Assembly (NCBI GenBank): GCA_003667255.2
Contig: RCWM02000064.1
Span: 2,925,501-2,989,500 of the forward strand
Source: Euschistus heros
Taxonomy: Eukaryota > Arthropoda > Insecta > Hemiptera > Pentatomidae
Reading direction: 5' to 3'
Length of the DNA: 64,000 nucleotides
Numbering within the stretch: position 1 is the first letter of the stretch; every line of letters begins with the position of its first letter. Position numbers and translations under genes: made by a program. Under the pieces are notes generated by a model, which was given only the letters and a program-made list of their open reading frames with translations, was not told where the DNA came from and did no database searches. Shown here piece by piece: positions 1 through 10,324 of this stretch.

Positions 1-2390
1 ATGATTTTCTATTCTATTCTAAAATAGAAATATTTCAATGAAAGTAGTATGTGGATATCATTATTCAAACTCGAAAATGAAATAAGATTCACAGAAAGTT
101 TTATTTTTTCTCAGCTCCCACGGCCTATTAGATAAAAGAGAAAAGTATGTATCAATTTTTTTTTCATCGTAGACTCAAATGTGCTACGAAGCCGGCGCCG
201 GCTATTTTAAATAATAGCTGAAGTTATTATAAAGATAATAAGGAATAAACTGCTGCCTCACTAACGCTACCAACCTTTTTATTCCCAGGCATTCGTACAC
301 TATTTATGTCTGTGTTGAATGAAGAATTTCATATAGAACAATATCATGACAAACATTTTGGAACTAACAACATACCATTTGGTGAAATGTCTTCAAATTT
401 TGAAAACTTCGTCAGATGATGGCTGAAAAGAAGCTGAATGAGAGATGTTTTCCGTAGTTTCATTCCATGCTAAGAGGAGGAACTATTTGATAGTCCTGTA
501 ACCCATTTGATGACGCCCCAAAAGTATATCATCTGTCTTGCTCAAATTGGCTTGCAAAATATTTCACAAATGTATTGCACTTCTTTTTATATTAACAAAT
601 GTCAATTACATTCACATGGTTCAGCTATTGATGAATTATTAATTTTATAATCTAATGTTGGTTACAGCAGTTAAGTACGCCCATTACAACATAACAAGAT
701 TGTCTCCTTCTGAATAATCTTCATTATTATTACAACACCGATACACAGTGCTGTTCTCAAGTCGGGTTTTGTATTACGAATTTTAAATCGTATGTAATGC
801 TAAGAAGAGGTCTACCATTTCAATGTGGTCTGGAACTTATATTAACGTAGTAACCAAACAATAATGTACTAAACAAATAATATAATATGTTGGAGCGAGG
901 GTAGAATGATGCCTTGCCTGTCTGCCTTATTTACTCGTACCGTAGCGTATGGATAAATTTTTAAGAACGTGGTAAATATTCCAAAAACTAAAACAACATT
1001 AGATAAATTTAACTCTGTATAAATGTTTCATAAGTTACAAATCAGAAAATACAAAGCCAGGTGTGCATAAATAAACAAATTAAAGCCATACCTATTTGAT
1101 AAAATGATTTTTAATTAATCTTGAAAAAAAATATAATTATGATTTGATAATATTATTCTCCTTCTTCTTCTCCTGCATCCCCTCACTACATAATCCAGTC
1201 GTCACCACCTTCGCCTCCCGATCCCCTCCTCACATCTTCTGCCCCTCCCAGTCGCCTTAGTTTTATAAAAGCGGATATTCCTGATTACATTAGCATAGCA
1301 TTAATTTAGCGTTTACGCTTGATCATCCAGGGCTAGCCTTGGAGCCATTCAAACAAGACCAAGGATCGCTTATCAGCTTTCGTCGATGTCTACGCTTCGG
1401 ATCCAATCATAAACATTGCCCAGATAAGAGTTTTATATACCTACTATTTTAGTGCTATCGGAGATGAAATTACTTTTTATGACCTTTATTTGGTCAAAAT
1501 AGCTACCCTTTTTGGTTTTTACTGCTTACTGAGGACCCATTTACAAACCCATAGACCCTTTAAATTAATAGTTAGCGATCTTCATGTAGAGTTCTTTACG
1601 TGGTAGGTAGTACTACATCCCATGAGCATTTAATATCTTTTCCCTTGCTATATAACTAATTCCAGCCGTCTGCGATGTCTTTCAAGACATTCAGAGATCA
1701 ATCAATACCATCGGTTATAATAATATTAGAAAAAAGATAAAAAAAAGAAAAAAGATTATTGTCAACGAAGGGATTGGCATTAAAATATCATCAAGATTAT
1801 ATGTGAATTTGTTCATATTGAGTGACGATAATTTATTGATATAGTATCACTACCATAATATTAGTAAATTAATATGCTTAGGAGATCAATATATTAATTA
1901 TCAAGTGTAATTACAACTTGGCAGATTAAGATTTGGTATGTTTGGAATCAATTCTTTATCTTTTTGGCTCATCTTACTTTAATCACTAAGAGGAGTATAC
2001 TAATCCTTAAGCAGATAAATTCAAATGCAAAAGGTTTTATCTTAATGATTTTCAATTTTTCATTCATAGAATTCAAAAGCCTTTTTATCGATAAATCTAT
2101 TTTTAGAAATCTCTTAGGCAGAGTTTCTATTGAATTAGTTTTTAAAAATTTTAATTAATTAATAGTTTAGGGTAGGAAAAAAATTATTTTTCTTATTTAC
2201 AAGTATCTAAAATTATAGGTAAAGCAAATTGTTTCTACGGTTGGCATAACTAAATCAGTACATAAAGTTGTATTATTAACGTATAATGATATAAATAAAA
2301 GTTTGAAATCTTTTTTGCTAAACTGAACATCTGAGAAGCATAATCAGTAGCAAGTTTCTGCCAAAGTTTTAGTTTTCATTGTATTTTGAG
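1..2390. other. AT-rich stretch, no gene seen
   Basis: I see no convincing exon, RNA gene or transposon end here. The open frame at 1964-2158 is low-complexity, AT-rich and lacks splice or promoter context, so I treat it as chance. A C-rich pyrimidine tract lies at about 1150-1260. Confidence 0.5.
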
Positions 2391-2392
2391 TT

Positions 2393-2431
2393 GTGTGTAC
2401 AACAGTTAAAGCCTTTTGTTTAAAGTTGGGC

Positions 2432-2466
<35 letters not shown>

Positions 2467-2990
2467 CGTTTTGTGGTCAAGTAGTGTCTGGGCCCCCGGG
2501 TCATTGTTCTATGAAACGTTAACACTAGTTAATTTACAATATCTGTCGACTGGTATTTTGCAAACAACTATTGTGAATTTGTCAAGTGCGAATGTAATAT
2601 GTTAACATTTGTTGAAGTTTAATTGAATCTTCCATAGTTGGCACGAATCGTGTAGGTGATGTGTGAGTAAGGTCTGGATTGATTTTGGATCTCTGGTTAT
2701 GATCGTAGTGTCGTGTGCGCATGTGGCTGTCAGGATGTTGGGGCTGTTAAGCATGTCATGCATGTGGGTGATGTACTGTAATTTTGCGATCCCTGGGGTA
2801 ATCCTGCTAAAGATGGTCGAATTGATGTTTTTCATTCACTGCCGATGTTTTTCAGACGGAGAAAAAAGCTATGAGATGGAAAGGATTGTAGGACAAGGAA
2901 GTACCGTCTTGAGCTTAAAGAGAAGACCCCGGTGCCAGATTCTATCAAATGCCTGTATAACATTCAGAAAAAACACCATTTGAAAGTATC
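2393..2990 (-). mobile_element. Jockey-type LINE reverse transcriptase fragment
   Basis: Read on the minus strand, about 2985-2890 gives LNVIQAFDRIWHRGLLFKLK, the RT motif in which a catalytic Asp normally precedes Q/KAFD. The stretch 2835-2602 carries AHDTTIITRDP, a worn form of the ADDTAI catalytic motif, followed by the usual W..Q.NFNKC segment. An A-run (poly-T at 2430-2466 on the plus strand) marks the 3' tail. Stops and frameshifts separate the pieces, so it is dead. A LINE of the Jockey clade is the best fit; the exact family is unknown. Confidence 0.75.
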
Positions 2991-4560
2991 TTCTCTTGTG
3001 TTGTCACTATATATTCGTGACTCTGTGAAGTTACTGTAAATGTTTCGTAGTAGAGTGAAAATTTTAAAACAAAATTTATTATTTAAAAGTTTATTTTTTA
3101 ATGGACAGGAGAGGTAGGAAATGAGGTGGGAGGAAAGGTTGGAGAGGTGGATGTGACAAACATGAATATATAAATATAATTACTCATTTAGGTTAAAATT
3201 TAGCATTAGCCCTGACAGCTATACTCTCAACAATTTCCTGTTTCGGTGACCATTTTTATACCTTTATAGACATTATACAGAACATTATAACTTCATGCAG
3301 CTGTATATTACTTCTACGTCGGGTGTTCGATCAAGTTCCACAAATACAATATCAATTGTCATTGTTTATTATTTTCTTAGATTATGTGATGTATCATAAA
3401 CTATTAGACCGATCTTAAACTATGTAGCATACAATTTTCTTTAATGGCACATGCTGGTCAAAGGATGAAGACTTCTTAATAACACTCTAAGCGCTCTCTT
3501 GTTGCAACTAGTGCATTCACTCTCTATGTAGTTGAAAATTATTATTTTTGGAACATAACTTTAAAACAAATTAAAGATATTGTACATATTAAGGCGGGGT
3601 CGACAAAGTTTGTGAACCACCAGTGCTCATGGCATATTACAATTGGATACGGTTCAGCGTTCTAAGCGTGTAATGGTGATCTTAGGGCTGTCGGTATTTG
3701 TTTGAGAGCTCAAGGGGGTGCGCAGTATGTTCGTGAACGTTATTCGGACCATAGTGTGTATCGCTCGTGGAGCATCCACCAGAAACGGCGGTGAATTTGA
3801 TCTATCCTTGGACGATATGTTTAAATAGAATTTTGATTATGAACGCATGTTTGCTTGTTAAGCGTATTTATCGATTTATTATTAGTTTAGTTCATTTATT
3901 ATTATATATTATTTAATTTCATATTTTCTGAAACCAATGTACTCAGTCTTAAAAATTTATAGGAAAGCTTGATTTGTTTAAATAAAACAAAAAAAATTCG
4001 TCTTCATATTTATTTTTATGTTGTCTTTTAATGTAAATATATTGGCTTTACAAACTTCAGGATCGAATTTGCTGACTGCTTGCTTCAACATTTTGAACAA
4101 ATAGTACTGAAAATTTGAACAAATTTCGTAACAGTGTTTTTTCTTTGAATGGATGGTGCCACCAAATTTAAAAGATTTTAAAGTTTGTGAAAGACATTCG
4201 TAAAACAAATATGTAGTGTCCACTTAATTCTTAAGACCTGAACCTCAACAGTCTCTTCTACGCTGCCAGAGAACATCCCAGGAAACGACGCTGAGAACAT
4301 CAATTCGGTGTCTTTTCCTTTTTACTAGGTTTAGATTTATTTTCAGTAACTTTCCTTTAGAATAGCAAAACCTTTTTCAAATACTCTCAAATATAGTTCA
4401 CACAGAGAGGAAATTTAATTCTGACGAATTTTAACTTCGTTTTGAATTAGATAATTACCAGCCAAGAGTTTTGTCTCTACATTTTTCTTTAAGAAAGTTT
4501 GCACCCCAAAAACGAGATCTTCTATAATCTTCAACCAAAAATTAATAAAAGTGTAGGTTG
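2991..4560. other. No gene seen
   Basis: AT-rich sequence with a short GC-richer patch at about 3595-3790 that I cannot assign. The minus-strand frame at 3978-4223 has no recognisable motif and I do not support it as a gene. Confidence 0.4.
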
Positions 4561-4578
4561 CACTTGCCACGAAATCGG

Positions 4579-4830
4579 ATGTCCTGTTGTTCCTTCAACG
4601 ATCGCGTGAACAGAGGAGCACTTGGGGAGCGTCCGTGTTCGCAAACTCCGTCCAAATATACAGAGTTACAGGAGCGTGAAGCGCTGGAGGTTCTTGAACA
4701 TATAAATAGAGGCAGTGGATGAATGTGTGCAGGTAGATGATGGTCGGTTGGTATTTAGATTGTATTTCGAGTTACTTTATTTTCCATTCAAATCATTTCT
4801 TCAAACATTTCTAAATATCTATAGTTGGGC
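4579..4830 (+). promoter_or_regulatory. TATA-containing promoter-like patch, possible solo LTR
   Basis: A GC-richer island contains a strong TATA box (TATAAATAGAGGC) at 4701-4713, followed by GAATGTGTGC about 30 bp downstream. This looks like a core promoter on the plus strand, but no plus-strand exon follows. It lies just beyond the stop codon of the minus-strand cysteine-rich peptide gene. A solo LTR of a gypsy-like element is the alternative I favour, because a TATAAATAGAGGC core is common in insect LTRs. No matching partner LTR was seen. Confidence 0.3.
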
Positions 4831-4927
4831 CTGTGAGCAAGGTAAAGTCGATATAGATGAGTTTCTGCCAACATAAAATCCATCTCATTAATTAATTTCC
4901 TATATATGATAAATATATTAATTGAAA

Positions 4928-6252
4928 TTACAAATACCTTTGTATCCTTCCACAGCACTTCTTACCGGCGTCACAGCAAAGGAAGTTAACCGGGCAGCAA
5001 CGTTCCCCTCCGCAAGGGACTGCCACGATGGCGAATTTAACTAAAGAACTCATACCTGCATATAGATGAAAATTTTATGATAAAACAAAAACATAAATGG
5101 CGGAACTAAATATAAATTTAATTTTATTAAAGTTTCGTTTAATACTTAATTTTTTTTTTTTTTTTTTTTGGAACTAAGCGTTTGGTATGACAAAAGGCTG
5201 CAATACACAATGAGGTTATTACAGATGCCTTATTACGGTTGTATTAAAATGATTGAACAGCAATTGAATATAAATCATCCTAGATCATTAGCCTCCTCAG
5301 GGCTCAGGTTGGAAGGAAAAGAAAAGATTCACACATATTCGAGTCCTGAGGATGAAGAGCTTGTAACAAGTAAGACCTGATTCTTTCCTAAAGAAGCCTT
5401 GGTGGTGGTAGCCTAACTTCATCGGATAAATCTACATTAACATAATCAGTAATTCAAACCGGTTCGGTTTTGAATATTTGATTATTTATAGAACTAAAGG
5501 TGCAATAATAATATTTGAAACTAGTTTAATAATAAACAAAATATCATCCAAGTGGCAGAATTATAATCATTAACTATTCTTATTATTTTTTTTTATAACT
5601 TAAATTAGTAATTTTATGACGTCCATGAGTCATGATATGTGCTATTTTTTCGATAATGGCTGAAATGGATTGAGAAACCTGAATATTTTCATAATCTATG
5701 ATTATTAGTTAAATTGGAATTGAAGACCGAAACGAAGTCTCGAAAGAGACCCATCTCTTTGGGTCCCAACCAATAATGCATAAATGGATTACTTGAGAAT
5801 TATTGCAAAACTATTTTCCTGATATTGACTATTTTTCCCAGTTACTATCCACATAAAATATTATGTGTTCCTTAGTTATGTGTTCCTCCACATAAAATGT
5901 TATGTATCCCTTAGTTTTAATAAGGAATACCTAATTGGTAAATGGTTTTACGAATATGTTTTCATATAAAATTAGTACATATTTGGCTGGCTAATTGAAA
6001 CAAAAAGGACATTTTAGTCATCATTCTAATACAAATAGTTGATCTATCCAGTAACCATTGGCCAATTACTAATCTACTAGTCATTGTATAAATAATTTTT
6101 AGAAATAGTTCCATTTAATACATCATCATACACTCTTTACCTAGATCTTTTGATGATCTTTCTTCAGATATCATGTCAACACCTTCCAGTGAAAAAGGGT
6201 AGGCTGAGCTAAAAAGCCCAAATGCCAGGAACGCACAGGCCATCCACATCAT
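4928..6252 (-). CDS. Small secreted cysteine-rich peptide, copy 1
   Basis: Two exons: complement 6252-6141 and complement 5055-4928, joined in phase 1, giving 79 residues. Exon 1 starts MMWMACAFLAFGLFSSAYP, a clear signal peptide, and runs through an acidic linker (EGVDMISEERSSKDL) to a GTAAAG donor. Exon 2 follows an ATGCAG acceptor and ends in CGGERCCPVNFLCC then DAGKKCC, spacing C-x4-CC-x5-CC-x5-CC (seven Cys in the mature part). It ends with a basic tail and TAA. The CCP....CC core recalls half of a granulin module, but the peptide is too short for a full granulin and I do not name a family. The same intron phase, MM start and Cys pattern recur in the gene at 16501-17943, which supports both models. 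The frame-consistent splice makes this likely real. Role unknown; secretion is the safe inference. An odd Cys count suggests dimerisation or a free thiol. Confidence 0.75.
5748..6080. repeat. Left arm of a 0.3 kb inverted repeat
   Basis: This stretch, inside the intron of cysteine-rich peptide gene copy 1, is nearly the exact reverse complement of 7657-7976. The shared sequence runs from GACCCATCTCTTTGGGTCCC to AATCTACTAG. The two arms flank exon 1 and its promoter. The right arm abuts LINE tails on both sides. Confidence 0.85.
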
Positions 6253-6283
6253 AAAACTGGATTATTAATAGTGAGTGATTAGC

Positions 6284-6290
6284 ATTTATA
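6284..6290 (-). promoter_or_regulatory. TATA box of cysteine-rich peptide gene copy 1
   Basis: TATAAAT on the minus strand lies about 32-38 bp before the ATG at 6252. A start site at the usual 25-30 bp spacing would leave only a few bases of 5' leader. The other copy has the same arrangement, which argues the two promoters share ancestry. Confidence 0.5.
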
Positions 6291-7169
6291 ATAATATCCA
6301 TATCTTGAGCTATTACAGTAATAAGCTAATCAGGCAGTTGAAACATGATAACGATACGATAAAACCAAGTGGTTTTTAATGATGCCATCTTTATCATTAA
6401 TAATAATTGTAATGGATTCATAACCTTCTATATCACATATTACAATAGAAGCTTATGAACAAAGCCGAAATAATAATGAAATAATGAATAAAGCCGAAAA
6501 TGAAGAATGCTTCAAACGATTTGTTTTAAAATATAAAATAGAACCTAAAAAAACTGCCCCGAAATGTTCCTAGTAAAAACGTGATTTAGCTGTACTGAAA
6601 AAAAATCCGCTGTAGCTACTGAATAATTTAGTTCTTCTACAATAGTTAATAATTTTAGCAAGATAAATTAATATTGGGTCTATATTAATGTTTGCAATTC
6701 TGAAAGTTACACAATTTACACAAAAAAATAAAATACGTATGGTATACTAAAGAACAGAAGATTTGGATACAGTCATGCGGAATTGGAAAATGCGAATACG
6801 TTTCTAAAGACGGATCCTTAAAAGTTGTATAAGCAAATATTTGATAAGATATATAACATGTAAAGCCCAGAGAGGTTATGCGAAACACTTAAGACTTAAG
6901 ACTTTTTCACAGTCCATTTTTTCTTCTTATATTAATCATATACAAAGTTTTTCACATTCTCTTTTTCTTAATTGCTATCATTTTAAGGAGTAAACCAGAT
7001 ATAGTGTCTAAATAGTATCCTTAAGAAAGAAAACTAATTTGTTGGGAAAGAGAGCAGCCAAGGATATCCTGGACCTTTGGCTGTGAATTTTAAACCCCAC
7101 ACGCTGTAAATATATATTTTAAAAAATACATCCTACACTATTCAAGATGAAGACAAAATCGCAGATCCT

Positions 7170-7655
7170 GTATCCTTCACTGGCTTTTGGGCGTAATGGC
7201 AGGAGCCACCTCTTAATCCCGTCCCAAACCGAGACACTATATTCCCCGAAAACCGTTTTTTTTTTTTTTTAAATTTCTAATCCTCCATTTATTTACAAAA
7301 ACATACAAATAGGAATTTTAGGGTTTAGGATCTTGGATTGCCTTTCGGCATTTGAAGATCGATGTCCTCGGCTGCTGATGGGTCCTCTGTACATCCGTCT
7401 ACATAGTATTTCTTCTTCTATGATGAGCGAGGGGGTGTCTGGCTGATGGTGGTGGTGCTAGTGGATGAGCCTAAAGAGCCTAAACCCCTTCTCTCGGTAT
7501 ATAGTAGGAGTAATATTTTATTTTGTTCACAATGCAAACTTTACTAAGATGTGCGGTCAGCTACTCATAAGAAGTATGTACTAAATTGTTTATATTTTGA
7601 AATATTTGTACAAGATCTTTTTCTTTAACAAATAAAGTGATTATTATTATTATTA
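7170..7655. mobile_element. LINE 3' end copy plus (TTA)n-tailed retroelement piece
   Basis: About 7175-7495 repeats the segment at 7977-8285 (both include CACTGGCTTTTGGGCGTAAT and the GGTGTCTGGCTGATGGTGG stretch), so two copies of the same LINE end lie in direct orientation. About 7500-7655 ends in AATAAAG followed by TTA repeats, the form of a plus-strand LINE or SINE 3' tail. No protein is encoded. Confidence 0.6.
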
Positions 7656-7656
7656 T

Positions 7657-7976
7657 TAGTAGATTAGTAATTGGCCAATGGTTACTGGATAGATCAACTA
7701 TTTGTATTAGAATGATGACTAAAATGTCCTTTTTGTTTCAATTAGCCAGCCAAATATGTACTAATTTTATATGAAAACATATTCGTAAAACCATTTACCA
7801 ATTAGGTATTCCTTATTAAAACTAAGGGATACATAACATTTTATGTGGAGGAACACATAACTAAGGAACACATAATATTTTATGTGGATAGTAACTGGGA
7901 AAAATAGTCAATATCAGGAAATAGTTTTGCCTGTATCCATTTATGCATTATTGGTTGGGACCCAAAGAGATGGGTC
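7657..7976. repeat. Right arm of the 0.3 kb inverted repeat
   Basis: Reverse complement of 5748-6080 with few differences, apart from a gap of roughly ten bases. It sits between a retroelement tail ending in a run of TTA at about 7640-7655 and the LINE segment that begins near 7977. Confidence 0.85.
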
Positions 7977-9640
7977 CTTCACTGGCTTTTGGGCGTAATG
8001 GCAGGAGCCACCTCTTAATCCCGTCCCAAACCGAGACACTATATTCCCCGAAAACCGTTTTTTTTAAATTTCTAATCCTCCATTTATTTACAAACATACA
8101 AATAGGAATTTTAGGGTTTAGGATCTTGGATTGCTTTTCGATTTGAAGATCGGTGTCCTCGGCTGCTGTTGGATCCTTTGTACATCCGTCTACATAGTCT
8201 TCCTTCTTCTATGATGAGCGAGGGGGTGTCTGGCTGATGGTGGTGGTGCTAGTGGGTCAGCCTGAGGAGCCTAAACCCCTTCTCTCGGCGGCTACCTCCG
8301 CTAAGGGGGTTAAACCTTGCCAAATTCCAGGCCTGGGAGGCGGGTCTACGTCCCTGAAGAGATCGTTGGCGCAATGCTTCAGCCCGTCAAAGAGTGATGA
8401 GAGTGTTTGACGATTCGCCGAAGGACAAGAAAGAGTTCTGGAACGTCTGGAGTAAACGGAGAGTACTATTGTACATATGGCGTAACAGTGGAGCACCATG
8501 GAGGAGGGAGGGTCTAATGATAGATTTATAAATCTGGAGCTTGGGGCGGAGGGATAGTTGGGGAGAGGTCAGGATATGATATAGGCAATAGACCCTGGCC
8601 TGCTTGATCCTGCTTTTCACGTGGGTAGTAAACATGAGGTACCGGTCAAAGTTGACCCCAAGATATAGGACGGTACAGGAGATGGGATGCTCCACGTTGT
8701 CCACCGTAAAGTGCTTAGGCAATCTTTGGGATTTCCTGTTTTTGGCAAAGGACATCACGATGGCATTGGTCTTCTTAGGGTTAACGTTGATACCGCTGGT
8801 CTGCGCGCTCAACTAAGGTGGAGGTTGCCCTCTGAGCTATGTCGAGTGCTCGGCCAGGGTTTAGGCTGGAGGCGTAGACGCCGACTTCGTCTGCGTATGC
8901 AGCCTAGTGGGGCTTGAGGGAGACTACAGGAGCCGTGAAGATGTTGAACAGGACTGGTCTAAGTACTCATCCTGTTGTACACCGCAGGGGGTGGGAACTA
9001 GTTGAGACAGGCTCTCACTGACTCGTACGACGAAGGATCTTCCGCTTGGATAGCTTCTGATCAGGCGGCATAGGGTGGTAGGGAACCTGTATTCTTCCAA
9101 ACGGTGGAGCAGCAGGGGATGTGAGACACAATCAAAGGGCTGTGTTCGATCCAGCGATATGAGTGCGGTGGCTTTATTCCTTTGCATCTGGTTGGAGGTA
9201 AAGGCCTGTAGTTTAGACAGATGATGTTCCCAGGCAACACCTCGCTGGAAGCCTATCCGTTCAGGTAATATAACTTCTCACGGCGACAGTGGTCGAGGAT
9301 ATGATAGTGAGCCAGCCTTTCGAACACCTTGCTCATGTGAGAGAGTTTCCAGATTTCTTAGGTTTTAAGAGAGGGACCGTTTCCAGACCGTGGAAAAACA
9401 TACAATCCGGAAACATGAGTTGAAGATGTTTAGTAAGAAGGTCTTACCCACCCTAGGATGCATCTTCAGCAATTTTTATGGGATGCCGTCCGGTCCGGAT
9501 GCCTTTTTCTCTTTCTGGCGACGGAGGACGGACTCAAGGTCCTTGAAAGTCGAGAAGCCCCGAACCCCAACCGCCACGTTTCTTTATTGTACCAAATTAG
9601 TAAAAACTTTCGTCAAGAAAGAGTAGTAAGGGTCGAAAGA
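7977..9640 (-). mobile_element. Jockey-type LINE, 3' half with degenerate reverse transcriptase
   Basis: Minus-strand frames in order: 9187-8924 (KATALISLDRTQPFDCVSHP, then a PCGVQQ motif like the VPQG box of LINE RTs) and 8812-8387 (NPKKTNAIVMSF, then TVLYLGVNFDRYLMFTTHV and SIIRPSLLHGAPL, the thumb region that follows the RT in Jockey elements). Frame breaks and a missing catalytic YADD segment show it is dead. The 3' end near 7977 matches a second copy at about 7175-7495. It lies just upstream of cysteine-rich peptide gene copy 1. Confidence 0.75.
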
Positions 9641-10320
9641 CTATCTCCAGCCTCCCGAAAAATGTGTTAGACATAAACAAAAAGGACGAATATCCAAAGG
9701 ATTGAACGGGAAGAGAAAGTTTCCTTTGTAAAAAACTTAATAATTAACTCAGTTTTTAAAAAGGACAACAATAACGGACTCTCCTATGATCTTTTAAAAT
9801 CTTTAAATCCTGGATTATTCCAAAATAGTATCCTTAAGAAAGAAAACGGATTTGTTGGGAAGGAGGGTGACCAAGCATGTGACAATAATTTTGAAAATTT
9901 ATTTTAAATCAGGAAACATTACTTAGCAACATGAACAAAATAAGACGAAATCCGACAAAGTGAGCACAACGAAAACTATATTTCAAAATAGCGGAGTTAT
10001 TTTTCTCAAATTTGGGTGATTCTCGGCTTATAGGCGATTTTGATGGTACAATTTTTAGCAGTTTTGACTGCATTTAATTTTTATTTTTTTTTTTTTTTTT
10101 TTTTTGCACTAACACCTTCTATTGTCACTCACCTGATATACTAAACAACTAGTCAAGTTAAAAAGAGATTTTTCTATGAAAAATTTAAAAAGCGCAGTAA
10201 CGACTACTTGAAATTGCTAATGGCAACAAATCAGCTTGGTTTAACTTTATTTCAGTTTTGTTTAATATTAAATTGGCGGTGCAAGAATATGGGTAATTGA
10301 TTTTTTAATATTAAAAATGA
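9641..10320. other. No gene seen
   Basis: AT-rich sequence with a T-run at about 10081-10105. The phrase TCCTTAAGAAAGAAAAC at about 9832 also occurs at about 7019, followed in both by TTTGTTGGGAA, so part of this is a dispersed repeat. No coding signal. Confidence 0.4.
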
Positions 10321-10324
10321 GTAA

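Noticed and set aside
2393..2605. 70-codon plus-strand frame with a Phe run
   Set aside because: The Phe run is the translated poly-T tail of the minus-strand LINE fragment.
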